A DNA stretch of 64,000 nt, from the NCBI RefSeq assembly GCF_028583545.1, contig NZ_CP087106.1, forward strand, positions 2,176,501 to 2,240,500, read 5' to 3'. This document shows, one piece after another, positions 51,778 through 60,136 of this stretch (within the stretch, counting starts at the first letter, position 1; each line of letters starts with the position of its first letter). Both the position numbers and the translations under genes were made by a program. Origin of the DNA: Methylobacterium sp. NMS14P (GTDB taxonomy: Bacteria > Pseudomonadota > Alphaproteobacteria > Rhizobiales > Beijerinckiaceae). The notes under the pieces were generated by a model. It was not told the origin of the DNA. It saw only the letters and a list, made by a program, of their open reading frames with translations, and made no database searches.

Positions 51778-52155
51778 ATGCCCGTTAAAATGACCGGCGC
51801 TCAGTTCAAGGCGTTCTTGGCTACTGAGTGGGGGCCTGACGCCTACTGGGAGGACACCGAAATTCTGAAGAACGGCGAGGAGGTGGATGAGGGACGCGAC
51901 AGCGATCCGACCTACTACGCCGACACCGACACGGTGACGATCCTTGGCGGCACGATCATCCCGGACCAAAGCCAGCCGCCAAGCCTCATTGAGTACGTGG
52001 ATGCGGTCAAGTTTGCCCGCAAGTGGCTCAAGGCCCAGTCCACCGTGACGCTCGTCGTCGAAGTGCCGCGCGAGCATGCCGAATGGTTCGCATCCGGCAT
52101 CAAGGGCATGGGCGTGAACAAGGAGTTCGCCAAGATCGTGGAGAGGATCGGATGA
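51778..52155 (+). CDS. Phage early protein, unknown
   Basis: This 125-residue acidic protein (MPVKMTGAQFKAFLATEWGP) contains EILKNGEEVDEGRDSDPTYY and VTLVVEVPREHAEWFASGIK. It ends overlapping the next ATG by four bases. No family recognised. Confidence 0.72.
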   Translation: MPVKMTGAQFKAFLATEWGPDAYWEDTEILKNGEEVDEGRDSDPTYYADTDTVTILGGTIIPDQSQPPSLIEYVDAVKFARKWLKAQSTVTLVVEVPREHAEWFASGIKGMGVNKEFAKIVERIG

Positions 52156-52937
52156 TGCCTGACGCCCTCTCCCTTTCCCGATCAGATCTTCCAGAGGAGA
52201 TCGCTACGGCGATTGAGGAGCTGATCGACGCCGAGCACGACCAATTTCGCAAGGGTGCATCGAACGCGAGCGCTTGGTGCGAACAGGCGAAGGTTTGCAA
52301 CCAAGCGAGAGAAGCCCTCACCGCCGCGATCCTCTCCCGGCTGGGAGAAGCAGAGGTTCGGCGGGAGGAAGCCGAGGACGCGCCCTCCGGGCCGGGCTCT
52401 AGCCCTTCGGGTCCTGCTCCTACGGATCAGGAGCCTTCGGCCTACGATCCCTCGCGCGACCAGTGCGAAATGGACTGGCCGTTGCGGGCCCGTGTTTGGA
52501 CGCGCACATCGGTCGAGCCCCATGAAAAGGTGTTGGAGATCGTCGGCTCAATCAACGACACATTCATGGCGTGCCGCCACACGCAGAGCCTCGCTATCGC
52601 TGATGCCGATGTACCTGGCTTACCAGAGCGGTACGTGTGCCGTTGTGATTGGCAGGCCGTAGGTCCCGGTGAGATCATTGATGATCTCCGGCAAGCGCTG
52701 GAAGACATCAGAGACTTCCCAGATCAGAAAGATCCTGTCGACACTGGCGAGCACAGGCGCCGACTCGCCGAGATGGCGCTTGATGGCCTCGACGCGGCTA
52801 TTCGGCTCAACGCGGAAGCGCAAGAGACCGAAGCCCAGAGGGCCGAGACCTTGGGCTCGGCTTGCGAGGGCTCGGTGGCCGAAGGCCATGCGCCCGCCCT
52901 CACCGAAGCCGGACGCCTCGCGATCAAGGACGCGTAG
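52152..52937 (+). CDS. Phage early protein, unknown
   Basis: This 261-residue acidic protein begins MMPDALSLSRSDLPEEIATA and is coupled to the preceding gene (ATGA). It combines an N-terminal helical part, a Ser/Pro/Gly linker (about 78-98), a central part with CRHTQSLAIADADVPGLPER and CRCDWQA, and a helical C terminus. The linker suggests two domains. No family recognised. Confidence 0.65.
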   Translation: MMPDALSLSRSDLPEEIATAIEELIDAEHDQFRKGASNASAWCEQAKVCNQAREALTAAILSRLGEAEVRREEAEDAPSGPGSSPSGPAPTDQEPSAYDPSRDQCEMDWPLRARVWTRTSVEPHEKVLEIVGSINDTFMACRHTQSLAIADADVPGLPERYVCRCDWQAVGPGEIIDDLRQALEDIRDFPDQKDPVDTGEHRRRLAEMALDGLDAAIRLNAEAQETEAQRAETLGSACEGSVAEGHAPALTEAGRLAIKDA

Positions 52938-52948
52938 AGGAGGAGAGG

Positions 52949-53164
52949 ATGAACCAAGACCCGCCACACATCCGCGCCCGGCTCGCGACGCCGGTCATCA
53001 CTGACGCGCAGATCGAGGCCGGAACGCCGGCACAGTGCGTTCACTGCGGCTGCCGCCAGAGCATCGCGCAGCTTCGGTCGCGCTGGCCGGGCTCAATCTC
53101 GTGCTGCCCCGAACGGGCAATGCGAGCCCGGCCCGCCCAGGATCTCCGTCTGGCAGCGGGTTGA
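52949..53164 (+). CDS. Small cysteine-containing phage protein
   Basis: This 71-residue protein has PAQCVHCGCRQSIAQLRSRW and a later SCCPERA, giving a CxxCxC...CC cluster that may bind zinc. A strong GAGGAGGAGAGG site precedes the ATG at 52949. Confidence 0.65.
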   Translation: MNQDPPHIRARLATPVITDAQIEAGTPAQCVHCGCRQSIAQLRSRWPGSISCCPERAMRARPAQDLRLAAG

Positions 53165-53178
53165 GAGAAGGGGTGGCG

Positions 53179-53400
53179 ATGGCACGCAACACATACAACC
53201 CTGCCGGCCTCGACTCAGAGACGAGGGCCTACCACCAGCGCCTGTTCCGGCAGGCTGACATCCTCAAGGAGATGCCGCTGCATCTGCTGCGCGGCCTCTG
53301 GGACCAGTACGACGGCTGCAACGACCCAGAGGGGTTTGAGGGCGAGGCGATCCACCTCGCGTTGAATATGGTAGGGGACGGGTCCTATTGCGCGGTGTGA
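53179..53400 (+). CDS. Small hypothetical phage protein
   Basis: This 73-residue protein (MARNTYNPAGLDSETRAYHQ) has a good GAGAAGGGG site. It contains LLRGLWDQYDGCNDPEGFEG. No family recognised. Confidence 0.65.
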   Translation: MARNTYNPAGLDSETRAYHQRLFRQADILKEMPLHLLRGLWDQYDGCNDPEGFEGEAIHLALNMVGDGSYCAV

Positions 53401-53406
53401 CCTGAC

Positions 53407-53595
53407 ATGCCTGACGACCACGACGCGATCACCGAAGCCGCCGACGCCCTGATCGCCTACGGCTACAAGGTCGAGCCGGTCGGTGATGATTTCGCGCTCT
53501 GGGTCGTGAACGGCAAAGGGATGAACGACAGCGACCTTTTGGCCTTGGCTATCCGGCTGGGCCTGATGGACTCGTCGGCGCCGCGGTTGCAGTGA
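53407..53595 (+). CDS. Small hypothetical phage protein
   Basis: This 62-residue acidic protein (MPDDHDAITEAADALIAYGY) starts 6 bp after the previous stop and ends 7 bp before the next start, consistent with operon packing. No family recognised. Confidence 0.55.
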   Translation: MPDDHDAITEAADALIAYGYKVEPVGDDFALWVVNGKGMNDSDLLALAIRLGLMDSSAPRLQ

Positions 53596-53602
53596 CGGGC
53601 CC

Positions 53603-53836
53603 ATGCCCGAGCAGCCGATCTCGCAAACCCACGTCACCGCCCTGCGCGCCTGTGCCTTCCACTCAGGCAACGGCATGCGGCACGGGGCGCACAAGCGATC
53701 CATGCAGGCTCTAGCCGTCCTCGGCTATGTCGAGGAGCGGACACGGATTGGGCAGCGAGAGCCACGGTGGTTTCTGACGCCGGCCGGGCGGGACCTGCTG
53801 GAGGTGTTGGGGAGCGGTGAGGACGGCAGTCCGTGA
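53603..53836 (+). CDS. Small winged-helix-like phage protein
   Basis: This 77-residue protein has AHKRSMQALAVLGYVEERTR and EPRWFLTPAGRDLLEVLG, which look like the recognition helix and wing of a MarR/PadR-like DNA-binding fold. Function is unknown. Its end overlaps the next GTG start. Confidence 0.65.
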   Translation: MPEQPISQTHVTALRACAFHSGNGMRHGAHKRSMQALAVLGYVEERTRIGQREPRWFLTPAGRDLLEVLGSGEDGSP

Positions 53837-54123
53837 CCTTCACCTGGCGCCGCACCTTCCCAGGCACGCACCACGACTTCGTAGCCGAGGAAGCCGGCCA
53901 GCACGTCGGCCGCATCCGCCGGATGGACGGCGGCCCGCAGAACGGCACGTGGACTTGGAGTTGCACCGGCTGCCAGCGCGGGCATGAGGCCGAAGGCGTG
54001 CGGCCGCTGAACGGCATGGCCGACACCCGAGACGAGGCGATCGAGGCGCTGGCTGCCGCGTGGGCTAGGGCGAAGGCGTGGAGCGCGCGGACCGGGTTGC
54101 CGCTGGTGCCGGGCTGCTTCTAG
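53833..54123 (+). CDS. Hypothetical phage protein
   Basis: This 96-residue protein starts at GTG 53833, overlapping the previous stop by four bases. It contains FVAEEAGQHVGRIRRMDGGP, WTWSCTGCQRGHEAEGVRPL and a helical EAIEALAAAWARAK segment, typical of small phage proteins that act on unknown targets. Confidence 0.65.
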   Translation: MTFTWRRTFPGTHHDFVAEEAGQHVGRIRRMDGGPQNGTWTWSCTGCQRGHEAEGVRPLNGMADTRDEAIEALAAAWARAKAWSARTGLPLVPGCF

Positions 54124-54516
54124 CCCGGCTACGCCAACGAGCACACCGTGAGATCAAGCTCTGAGCTACCGCGAGGCGTTCGATCTTGATGCGCTGATCG
54201 AGAAAGCCGGCCGCGCAAGGGGAAATCGCGTAATTCCCACTGTCCACAGGCGTCCTGTGCACATCGGTGCTTCCGGGGCACAACCGGTGGATATCGTCCC
54301 TCCGCGGCCCGGCGCACGTCGACTTGAGGCCGGCGAGCAGGGATGCTGCCTGTCTCGAAACGAGAAAGCCGCCCCGACGCGAGTCGAAGCGGCTTTCCGT
54401 TGAGAGGTCGGCCAGGGACGCGACCACCTCGGGCAACCGGATCTAAGCGCTGATCCGGAGGATGAGTCTAGTCCCTGACCGGCGTCATCAACACGCAGTC
54501 AGGACGCGTACTTAAC
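54124..54516. other. 393-bp intergenic region with hairpin, no supported gene
   Basis: A GC-rich hairpin (GAAAGCCGC at 54364-54372 pairing with GCGGCTTTC at 54389-54397) with short T-runs on both sides may be a terminator for the early operon. Open frames exist on both strands but lack good starts and ribosome sites. A small RNA or a diverged gene cannot be excluded. Confidence 0.45.
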
Positions 54517-55341
54517 GTGCAACAGCACCTCGAACTCATCCCCCACCAGACGGCCGGCGGCCTCGTCTGCCAGCGCCCCAGCGACGGCTACATCAACGCC
54601 ACGGCGATGTGCCAAGCGACCGGGAAGCGGTGGAACCACTATGCATCCAACGAGGGCACGAAGGCCTTCATCGCGGCGCTCGCGGCCGATACCGGAATTC
54701 CGGCCGCGGTGTTAGTTCAGTCACTTAGCGGCGGAACGCCCGAGCTGCAGGGCACCTGGGTGCACCCGCAGGTCGCCATCAACTTGGCCACTTGGTGCTC
54801 GCCGATCTTCGCGGTGCAGGTGAGCAAGTGGGTGCATGACTGGATGCGCGGTCACTCCGCGGTCCGGCCGGCGCTGCCCTACCATCTGCGACGCCACCTG
54901 GCGAACCATCCGAACGTGCCGGCTGGGCACTTCTCCATCTTGGTCGAGATGACGATCCTGCTGATCGCCCCGATGGAGGACATGGGCTACACGCTGCCTG
55001 AGCACCTGCTGCCGGACATCTCGCAGGGCCTCATGTTCTGCAAGTGGCTCCGCGAGGAGTGGGGCATCGACACGGACGCGCTGCCCAAGTACCGGCACGA
55101 CTTCGAGGATGGCCGCGTCGTGTGGCCCAAGGCCTACCCGGACGACATGCTCGCGGAGTTCCGTCGGCACTTCTGGACGGCGTGGCTCCCGCTCAAGTCC
55201 GAGGCCTACTTCGCCGGCCGCGACAGCCGGGCTCTGGAGTACCTGCCGCGGCTGCTTGCGAAGGCTGCGGCCGCCGGGCTGCACGCCCCCGCGAAGCGCC
55301 TGCCGCCGCGGCCGATCCCGAAGAAGATGCGTCAGGCGTAG
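54517..55341 (+). CDS. KilA-N domain protein
   Basis: This 274-residue protein has an N-terminal KilA-N DNA-binding domain (about 12-115) with RPSDGYINATAMCQATGKRW, TWVHPQVAINLATWCSPIFA and VSKWVHDWM. An unrecognised C-terminal region (about 130-274) rich in aromatic residues follows. It starts at GTG 54517 after AGGACG. KilA-N proteins are common phage regulators or antirepressors; the target is unknown. Confidence 0.88.
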   Translation: MQQHLELIPHQTAGGLVCQRPSDGYINATAMCQATGKRWNHYASNEGTKAFIAALAADTGIPAAVLVQSLSGGTPELQGTWVHPQVAINLATWCSPIFAVQVSKWVHDWMRGHSAVRPALPYHLRRHLANHPNVPAGHFSILVEMTILLIAPMEDMGYTLPEHLLPDISQGLMFCKWLREEWGIDTDALPKYRHDFEDGRVVWPKAYPDDMLAEFRRHFWTAWLPLKSEAYFAGRDSRALEYLPRLLAKAAAAGLHAPAKRLPPRPIPKKMRQA

Positions 55342-55417
55342 CGCCCGTGTCGCCCGGCGTCCGCGAGGGTGCCGGGCTACTTCTGATCGTCTCAGACTTC
55401 ATCAAGAGGAACATCGA

Positions 55418-55642
55418 ATGATCGTCTACGGCCAGGGCGCCCAGGAACTCGGCATTGCCGGGTCTCTCCTCGCTGCGCATCTCGGGGAGCTGCTCATCAG
55501 CAAGGGCGTCATCACGAAGGCCGACGCCGCGGCCATCGTCGCGGCCGCGAGAGCGGACGCCACCGCACAGCCCACCGTCTCCGGCGCGAACGCGGCCAGG
55601 ATCATCGACGAGGTCGGTCAGCAGTGGGACCAGGCGAAGTAG
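55418..55642 (+). CDS. Small hypothetical phage protein
   Basis: This 74-residue helical protein (MIVYGQGAQELGIAGSLLAA) has a clear AAGAGG site. It is Ala-rich and acidic and is the last rightward gene before the terminators. Confidence 0.65.
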   Translation: MIVYGQGAQELGIAGSLLAAHLGELLISKGVITKADAAAIVAAARADATAQPTVSGANAARIIDEVGQQWDQAK

Positions 55643-55651
55643 CCTGAAAAC

Positions 55652-55684
55652 GAAAAAGCCCCGCGCGGCGGTGCCGGCGGGGCT
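55652..55684 (-). terminator. Rho-independent terminator for leftward transcripts
   Basis: AGCCCCGC (55657-55664) pairs with GCGGGGCT (55677-55684), with A5 on the left, that is a U-run at the end of a leftward transcript. It is the second of two tandem terminators met by the late operon. Confidence 0.75.
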
Positions 55685-55742
55685 GAAGTGGCGGCGGCCG
55701 TCCAAGCTGCCGGTCGCGGTGCAATAGCAGGCCGTCGGGCAC

Positions 55743-55775
55743 GAAAAAACCGCCGCGGCCGGAGCCGGGCGGTTC
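55743..55775 (-). terminator. Rho-independent terminator for leftward transcripts
   Basis: AACCGCC (55748-55754) pairs with GGCGGTT (55768-55774), with A6 on the left giving a U-run in leftward RNA. It lies 57 bp after the last late gene stop at 55832. Confidence 0.75.
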
Positions 55776-55831
55776 AAGGTGATCGTCAGGGAATGTGCGC
55801 CGTCTACGCGCGGACGGGCTGGCGGTTCCGG

Positions 55832-56377
55832 TCAGATCCGCGGCTCCCGGTCGAGCCAAGGCCGCAGCTTCTCCACCAGCCAGCGCAAGTCCGGCTGCGT
55901 CAGCGCCAGGATCAGCACGAGGCCCAGCGCGACGACCCACTTGCTGCCGAGCAGGATGCGCTCCTTCGGCGGCACGCCCTCGCCGAACAGGTTGGGCGCG
56001 CTCACCATCAACATGAAGCCGACGCCGGACAGGGCGATGAAGTAGTAGTTCACCGCGTTGTTGACGACGAAGTTCTGGAAGCCGCCGAGGCGCCAGAGCA
56101 GGCCGAACACGCCGGATCCGACCGAGCCGAGCGCCAGGAGGTAGACGCCCCAGACGCCGCGGCTCGACGGGCTCGGCCAGGGGCGCTCCGCGGCGGCCCG
56201 CATGGCGTTCGGCATGTAGGTGACGAGCGCGATCGCGGCGGCCGCGAGCACGAAGATCCGCACGCTCTCGCCGAGATCGTCGGCCTGCGACGCGCGCGCG
56301 ACCATCGCGAAGCCGATCGTCAGCAGGACGGAGAGCCAGAAAAACCGGCTGAACAGGACGTCCCTAATCCACGGCAT
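55832..56377 (-). CDS. Phage-encoded multi-pass membrane protein
   Basis: This 181-residue protein has about five hydrophobic helices (near 10-27, 38-55, 75-95, 105-125 and 145-162) and short loops. It overlaps the preceding gene by 14 bp and is the last gene of the late operon. Not recognised; a superinfection-exclusion or lysis role is possible. Confidence 0.7.
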   Translation of the reverse strand: MPWIRDVLFSRFFWLSVLLTIGFAMVARASQADDLGESVRIFVLAAAAIALVTYMPNAMRAAAERPWPSPSSRGVWGVYLLALGSVGSGVFGLLWRLGGFQNFVVNNAVNYYFIALSGVGFMLMVSAPNLFGEGVPPKERILLGSKWVVALGLVLILALTQPDLRWLVEKLRPWLDREPRI

Positions 56378-56624
56378 CGTGCGCTCTGTCCATTTTCCTG
56401 AGCATCCCGGCCATCGACGCCTGGATGCGGGTCTCGGCCGACATGGCCTGTCCCGAGGTGAGCACGAGGCCCAGGGCGGCGCGGTCATTGGCCTGGCGCG
56501 CCTTGCTGATTGAGGCCGCGCCCGCCTCGACGCGAGGCGTTGCTGGCGGACCGCCCCGACGCGAGGGCCGATCCGTCTTCGCCGCGGCCAGCCACTGGTG
56601 CAGCATCTTGAGCACCCCCATCAT
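56364..56624 (-). CDS. Small hypothetical phage protein
   Basis: This 86-residue basic protein (MMGVLKMLHQWLAAAKTDRP) overlaps the previous gene's stop by four bases and the next gene by 14. No family recognised. Confidence 0.6.
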   Translation of the reverse strand: MMGVLKMLHQWLAAAKTDRPSRRGGPPATPRVEAGAASISKARQANDRAALGLVLTSGQAMSAETRIQASMAGMLRKMDRAHDAVD

Positions 56625-57154
56625 GGCGGCCCCGGGAGGCCGGGCCCCTTGCCGCCGAGGGTCCAGGCGATGCCTCGCAGCATCTCGTGATTGCGGTCGA
56701 TGTCGCGATGGTGCTCGCCGTTCAGGCGCTCGAGGTTGGCCACATGCTGGACGAGCTCGCCGAGCTTCGCGGCCAGCCGGTCCATCGAGGCCGTCCGGTC
56801 GGCCTGCGTCTGCGAGATGACGTTGAGCGCCCCCGTGTTGTTGTTCAGGGCCGTCATCACCTCGCGGATCTCGGCGATGCGCTGATCCGAGATCGCTTGG
56901 TGCCGCTTCTCCCAGGCGTCCCGATCCTCCTCGTGCTCGCTCTGCTGCTTGGTCAGAGCGTCCTTGTGCTGCCTGGGCTGCCACCAGACGACCATCCAGG
57001 CGAGGACGACGATGGCCGCGATGGCGAGGATCAGGAGCGACTCGGTGATGCCGCCCTCGGCGACGATCTTGGAGGCGGCCTCGTTGACCGCGGAGGGGAG
57101 CCCCGTCGGGATGCCGGTCGGCACCTCGGCGGCGGCGAGGAAGATGCGTTCCAT
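56621..57154 (-). CDS. Membrane-anchored coiled-coil phage protein
   Basis: This 177-residue protein has one hydrophobic helix (about 39-58; LLILAIAAIVVLAWMVVWW) followed by a long charged coiled coil (about 60-165). This is the shape of Rz-type inner-membrane spanins, but no family was confirmed. It is coupled to the downstream gene. Confidence 0.7.
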   Translation of the reverse strand: MERIFLAAAEVPTGIPTGLPSAVNEAASKIVAEGGITESLLILAIAAIVVLAWMVVWWQPRQHKDALTKQQSEHEEDRDAWEKRHQAISDQRIAEIREVMTALNNNTGALNVISQTQADRTASMDRLAAKLGELVQHVANLERLNGEHHRDIDRNHEMLRGIAWTLGGKGPGLPGPP

Positions 57155-57162
57155 CCCTCAGA

Positions 57163-57354
57163 TCACCGACCCGCGCAGGCCGAGCGCCACGCGGCGTTCA
57201 GCGACCGCAGCCGGCGGCGCGTGCGCGGGTCGTCGGTCCGGGCGTACTGCACGGGCGACGTCATCACGGCGCACAGCCGGGCGGCCGGCACCGCGGGCGC
57301 CTCAAGGTCACAGCGCAGGATCGCGAGCCCGAGGGCAAAGCCAATGCAGGTCAC
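57163..57354 (-). CDS. Small hypothetical phage protein
   Basis: This 63-residue protein starts at GTG 57354, overlapping the upstream stop (GTGA). It is hydrophobic at the start (MTCIGFALGLAILRC) and basic at the end. It does not show a proper lipobox. Coding is likely from overlap only. Confidence 0.5.
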   Translation of the reverse strand: MTCIGFALGLAILRCDLEAPAVPAARLCAVMTSPVQYARTDDPRTRRRLRSLNAAWRSACAGR

Positions 57355-57599
57355 GAGGTCGTCTCCGGGAGCAGGTCGTCAGGGTTGTCAGCGCCGTCCG
57401 CCGCGGCATCGGCGGCCGCACGCGCCCGGGCCTCCTGCGCCTCGGCGACCAGCGTGGAGGCGTTCGCCTGCTGCGCCGCGCCGAGGTCGCGCTGATCCTG
57501 ATCGTGTCGCAGGCTGTCGACCTCCTTAACGACGGCGTCCGAGAACATCCGCGCGAGGAGGCCGAGCAGCGTGCTCAGCAGGGCTGAGAGGCTGAACAC
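57351..57599 (-). CDS. Small helical phage protein with N-terminal hydrophobic segment
   Basis: This 82-residue protein has a hydrophobic N terminus (MFSLSALLSTLLGLLARMF) and then a helical Ala/Glu/Arg-rich part. It could be an i-spanin paired with its overlapping downstream neighbour. It starts one base before the next gene's stop. Confidence 0.6.
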   Translation of the reverse strand: MFSLSALLSTLLGLLARMFSDAVVKEVDSLRHDQDQRDLGAAQQANASTLVAEAQEARARAAADAAADGADNPDDLLPETTS

Positions 57600-57600
57600 G

Positions 57601-58311
57601 TCAGCCGGCCACTACGGGTGCGGTGGTGGTCGGGCCGGCCGCCGTCGGCGTCGAGGTCGCGAGCGAGGCGCCATCCTCCACCGGCAGCAGCGCGATGATG
57701 TGGTCGCGGATCGCGTTCGTGCCGCCGGTCCAGGAGAGCAGCCAGCCGGGGGTGTGCTCGACGACGTAGTTCAGGGCGTTGGCCAGCACCTGATTGCCGA
57801 CGTCGAAGCTGAGCGTCTTGTCCTTGGCGGCGCCCGCCACCGTGTTCACGCCGAAGCTGATAGCCTTCTCGACGAGCTGCTGAGTGATCAGGCCCTTCAC
57901 CACGGCGCCGATCGAGGCCGGCAGGCGGCGCAGGCCCCAGGTGATCGCTGCCATCACGAAGGCGGTGACGATCTCGACCGCCGCCTGCGCATAGGAGGCG
58001 ATCCAGGTCCCGAGCGGGACGGTGACCACCGCGGTATCGGTCGCGGGCTGCGCGACAGTAGCCGCGGCCTGAGCGAAGGCCGGATGGATGCCGAGACCAA
58101 CGACGGAGACCGCAAGCGCGACGGCTGCGAGCGTCAGACCGGGCACGCGGCGGGCGGCGCAGATCAGCGCGCCGATGAGTGCCGAGCCGAGCAGGAGCAC
58201 CATGACGCCGTGGCCAGCGGCGCGGGACAGGTCGAACGGCTGGCCGGTTGCGGCCAGGACTGGAGAGCCGACGCAGACAAGCGCCAGCGCCACGAGGACG
58301 ATGCGGGTCAT
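57601..58311 (-). CDS. Phage membrane protein with signal peptide, holin-like
   Basis: This 236-residue protein has a signal peptide (about 1-20) and several hydrophobic helices (near 36-53, 59-75 and 107-130), then a Ser/Thr/Pro/Ala tail. It sits in the lysis region but is not a recognised holin. Confidence 0.65.
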   Translation of the reverse strand: MTRIVLVALALVCVGSPVLAATGQPFDLSRAAGHGVMVLLLGSALIGALICAARRVPGLTLAAVALAVSVVGLGIHPAFAQAAATVAQPATDTAVVTVPLGTWIASYAQAAVEIVTAFVMAAITWGLRRLPASIGAVVKGLITQQLVEKAISFGVNTVAGAAKDKTLSFDVGNQVLANALNYVVEHTPGWLLSWTGGTNAIRDHIIALLPVEDGASLATSTPTAAGPTTTAPVVAG

Positions 58312-58356
58312 AGGAGATCTCGAGGTGGAGGTTGCCGGGCTACCCGCCGGCGCAGG

Positions 58357-58542
58357 TCACGCGCGGATGACGACCCACGCGAAGGCGATGACGACGGCGA
58401 GCACGATGAACCCGACGCCGGACACGACCGGGATGGCGCCGGCGACGCGTTCGTCCGCCGAGCCGGGGCCGCTGGTAATTGCGACGCCCCAGGCGATCAG
58501 GGCGATGCCGATGGCGACCAGGGCGACGAGGAACCACTTCAC
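58357..58542 (-). CDS. Small two-helix membrane protein, holin candidate
   Basis: This 61-residue protein has two hydrophobic helices (MKWFLVALVAIGIALIAWGV and GFIVLAVVIAFAWVVIRA) and is 3 bp from the next gene. Size and position beside the endolysin fit a holin. Confidence 0.7.
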   Translation of the reverse strand: MKWFLVALVAIGIALIAWGVAITSGPGSADERVAGAIPVVSGVGFIVLAVVIAFAWVVIRA

Positions 58543-58545
58543 GGG

Positions 58546-58863
58546 TCAGCCGCCGAAGAACGGGGAGACGAAGGTGCGCCAGAACCAGTTGCCCAGGCCC
58601 GGGGCCGGCTGGACCTGCACGGCCGGCATGGCGCCGACTTGCCGGCGGCCGGCCTCGGTCAGGGCGTAGAGCCGTCGGCGAGGCTCGGGACCTTCGTCCC
58701 AGGCGCTGACGATTAGGCCGGCGCTCTCCATCGCCGCCAACTCCGGGTACAGCGAGCCGGCGCCGACCCGCGTCGCCTTGGAGATGCCGGCGCCGGAGCG
58801 CTCGGCCGCCGGGGCGTTGGCCAGATGCGACAGGATCTGCGCGGTGAGACGGGAGGTAGGCAT
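58546..58863 (-). CDS. PadR-like winged-helix regulator in the lysis region
   Basis: This 105-residue protein has the PadR core (ILSHLANAPAAERSGAGISK, GSLYPELAAMESAGLIVS, RRRLYALTEAGRRQVGAMPA). It ends with a hydrophobic-aromatic stretch GLGNWFWRTFVSPFFGG. Its start overlaps the endolysin stop by one base. A regulator between endolysin and holin is unusual. Confidence 0.8.
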   Translation of the reverse strand: MPTSRLTAQILSHLANAPAAERSGAGISKATRVGAGSLYPELAAMESAGLIVSAWDEGPEPRRRLYALTEAGRRQVGAMPAVQVQPAPGLGNWFWRTFVSPFFGG

Positions 58864-59444
58864 CAGGCGCGCCTCCGGGCTGGGGCCTTGGCCTTCTTCG
58901 CCATCGGGGCGGGCGGCTCGGCGGCGCCGCCCTTCGCGAGGGCAAGGGATTGCGTCAGGACGCCATTGACCCGGGCGTTCCAGCCCTTGCCGAAGGTGCG
59001 CCAGGTCGAAAGCCGCTTGAGAAAGGCCAGCCGGTCCGCGCAGATGCGCTCGACAGTCTGGGCCGCAGGCTTCGCCGCGATCGCCTTAAGGGTGATCGGA
59101 CCGAGCTTCCCGTCGTCGGCGACCCCGACGGCACGCTGCAACGACATCACGGCGCGCGCGCGGCCCGAGTTCACAGCGAAGTCGAAGACGCAGAAATCGA
59201 CGCCTGCCGGCAGCTCGTCGCCCCGGATCGCATCCCAGTAGTTCTTGCGGTAGATCGGCGCGACGGTCGTCTTCGTGAGGGCGCGAACCTCAGCCTTGGT
59301 CGCCGGGCGACCGAGCCAGCCCGACAGCGTTCCGATGGTGATGCCGAGGTTGGTCGCGCCGCCCGGATCCGCCGGGTGATCGACGTACCCGCCCTCGTGC
59401 ACCAGGACGAGCGCGAGCGCCCGCTCGAAGTTGGCAGCGGCCAT
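58863..59444 (-). CDS. Phage endolysin, N-acetylmuramidase (GH108)
   Basis: This 193-residue cell-wall hydrolase has the GH108 signature LVHEGGYVDHPADPGGATNL with catalytic Glu17 and IYRKNYWDAIRGDELPAGVD, DFAVNSGRARAVMSLQRAVG. The C-terminal peptidoglycan-binding-like region carries DDGKLGPITLKA. It lyses the host at the end of infection. Confidence 0.95.
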   Translation of the reverse strand: MAAANFERALALVLVHEGGYVDHPADPGGATNLGITIGTLSGWLGRPATKAEVRALTKTTVAPIYRKNYWDAIRGDELPAGVDFCVFDFAVNSGRARAVMSLQRAVGVADDGKLGPITLKAIAAKPAAQTVERICADRLAFLKRLSTWRTFGKGWNARVNGVLTQSLALAKGGAAEPPAPMAKKAKAPARRRA

Positions 59445-59476
59445 GTGGTCCTCACGATGTTTGCGGTGGTGGAGCG

Positions 59477-59638
59477 TCAGCCGCGCCGACGCGGCGGCCA
59501 GGCGCAGATCCAGACGGTGCCGGCGCCCTCAATGAAGACCGGGACGGCGTGCGGGCGGCAGCGGGGCCGGGCCTCGGCAGCGGCCGGCCACAGGAGCGCA
59601 CAGGCGAGCGCCAGCGCCGCGAGACGCGAGCGGATCAT
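59477..59638 (-). CDS. Small exported phage protein
   Basis: This 53-residue protein starts MIRSRLAALALACALLWPAA and ends CAWPPRRRG, with an N-terminal signal-like helix and AGGACC upstream of the ATG. Two cysteines remain in the mature part. It resembles an outer-membrane spanin in size, but the lipobox is not canonical. Confidence 0.55.
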   Translation of the reverse strand: MIRSRLAALALACALLWPAAAEARPRCRPHAVPVFIEGAGTVWICAWPPRRRG

Positions 59639-59661
59639 GGAGGGTCCTGGTGGTGAAGAGG

Positions 59662-60123
59662 CTACCGAAGCGCGGAGATCGCCCAGGGGATCGGTGCGGC
59701 CGCGGACATCGCCAAGGCGGCCGAGAACCTGAGGAGCACGGTCCCGTCGCTCGGCACCGTGGGCGGCCCGATCAGCGTGACGCCGTCCGGCAGGGCAGCG
59801 AGCGGCTGGACCGACACGCTTTCGCCGGCCTTCAGCGCGTCGCCCGCCCGTGCAGGTACGAGGTTGGTCAGGGTGATCGTGAATTTGGCCAAGGCGGCGA
59901 CGTTCGGCAGGGCTGCAACGGCGCCGAAGTGTGCGACCTCCTCGGGCTTGCCTTCCAGTGCCGCGACGCGGGCCGCCAGGGCATCGAGGCGGGACGACAG
60001 AGCCGCGGCAGTGGCCAACGGGTCGGCGTTCACCTGCGCGACCGCGGCAAGCGCCTCGCCACCGGGCTGCACGACCTTCAGGTAGTCCGTTGAGGCGACC
60101 GAGGCCGCGAGCGTCGCGTCCAT
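59662..60123 (-). CDS. Hypothetical phage structural protein
   Basis: This 153-residue protein has a helical start (MDATLAASVASTDYLKVVQP) with a short coiled part (SSRLDALAARVAALEGKPEE) and a beta-rich C terminus. It lies next to tail-fibre genes and may be a tail or chaperone protein; not recognised. Confidence 0.65.
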   Translation of the reverse strand: MDATLAASVASTDYLKVVQPGGEALAAVAQVNADPLATAAALSSRLDALAARVAALEGKPEEVAHFGAVAALPNVAALAKFTITLTNLVPARAGDALKAGESVSVQPLAALPDGVTLIGPPTVPSDGTVLLRFSAALAMSAAAPIPWAISALR

Positions 60124-60136
60124 TCCGTGCGCTCCC

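Noticed and set aside
54065..54436. Leftward 123-codon frame overlapping the early-gene end
   Set aside because: It runs antisense into a well-packed phage gene, has no ribosome site and no recognisable domain. The region more likely holds a terminator hairpin.
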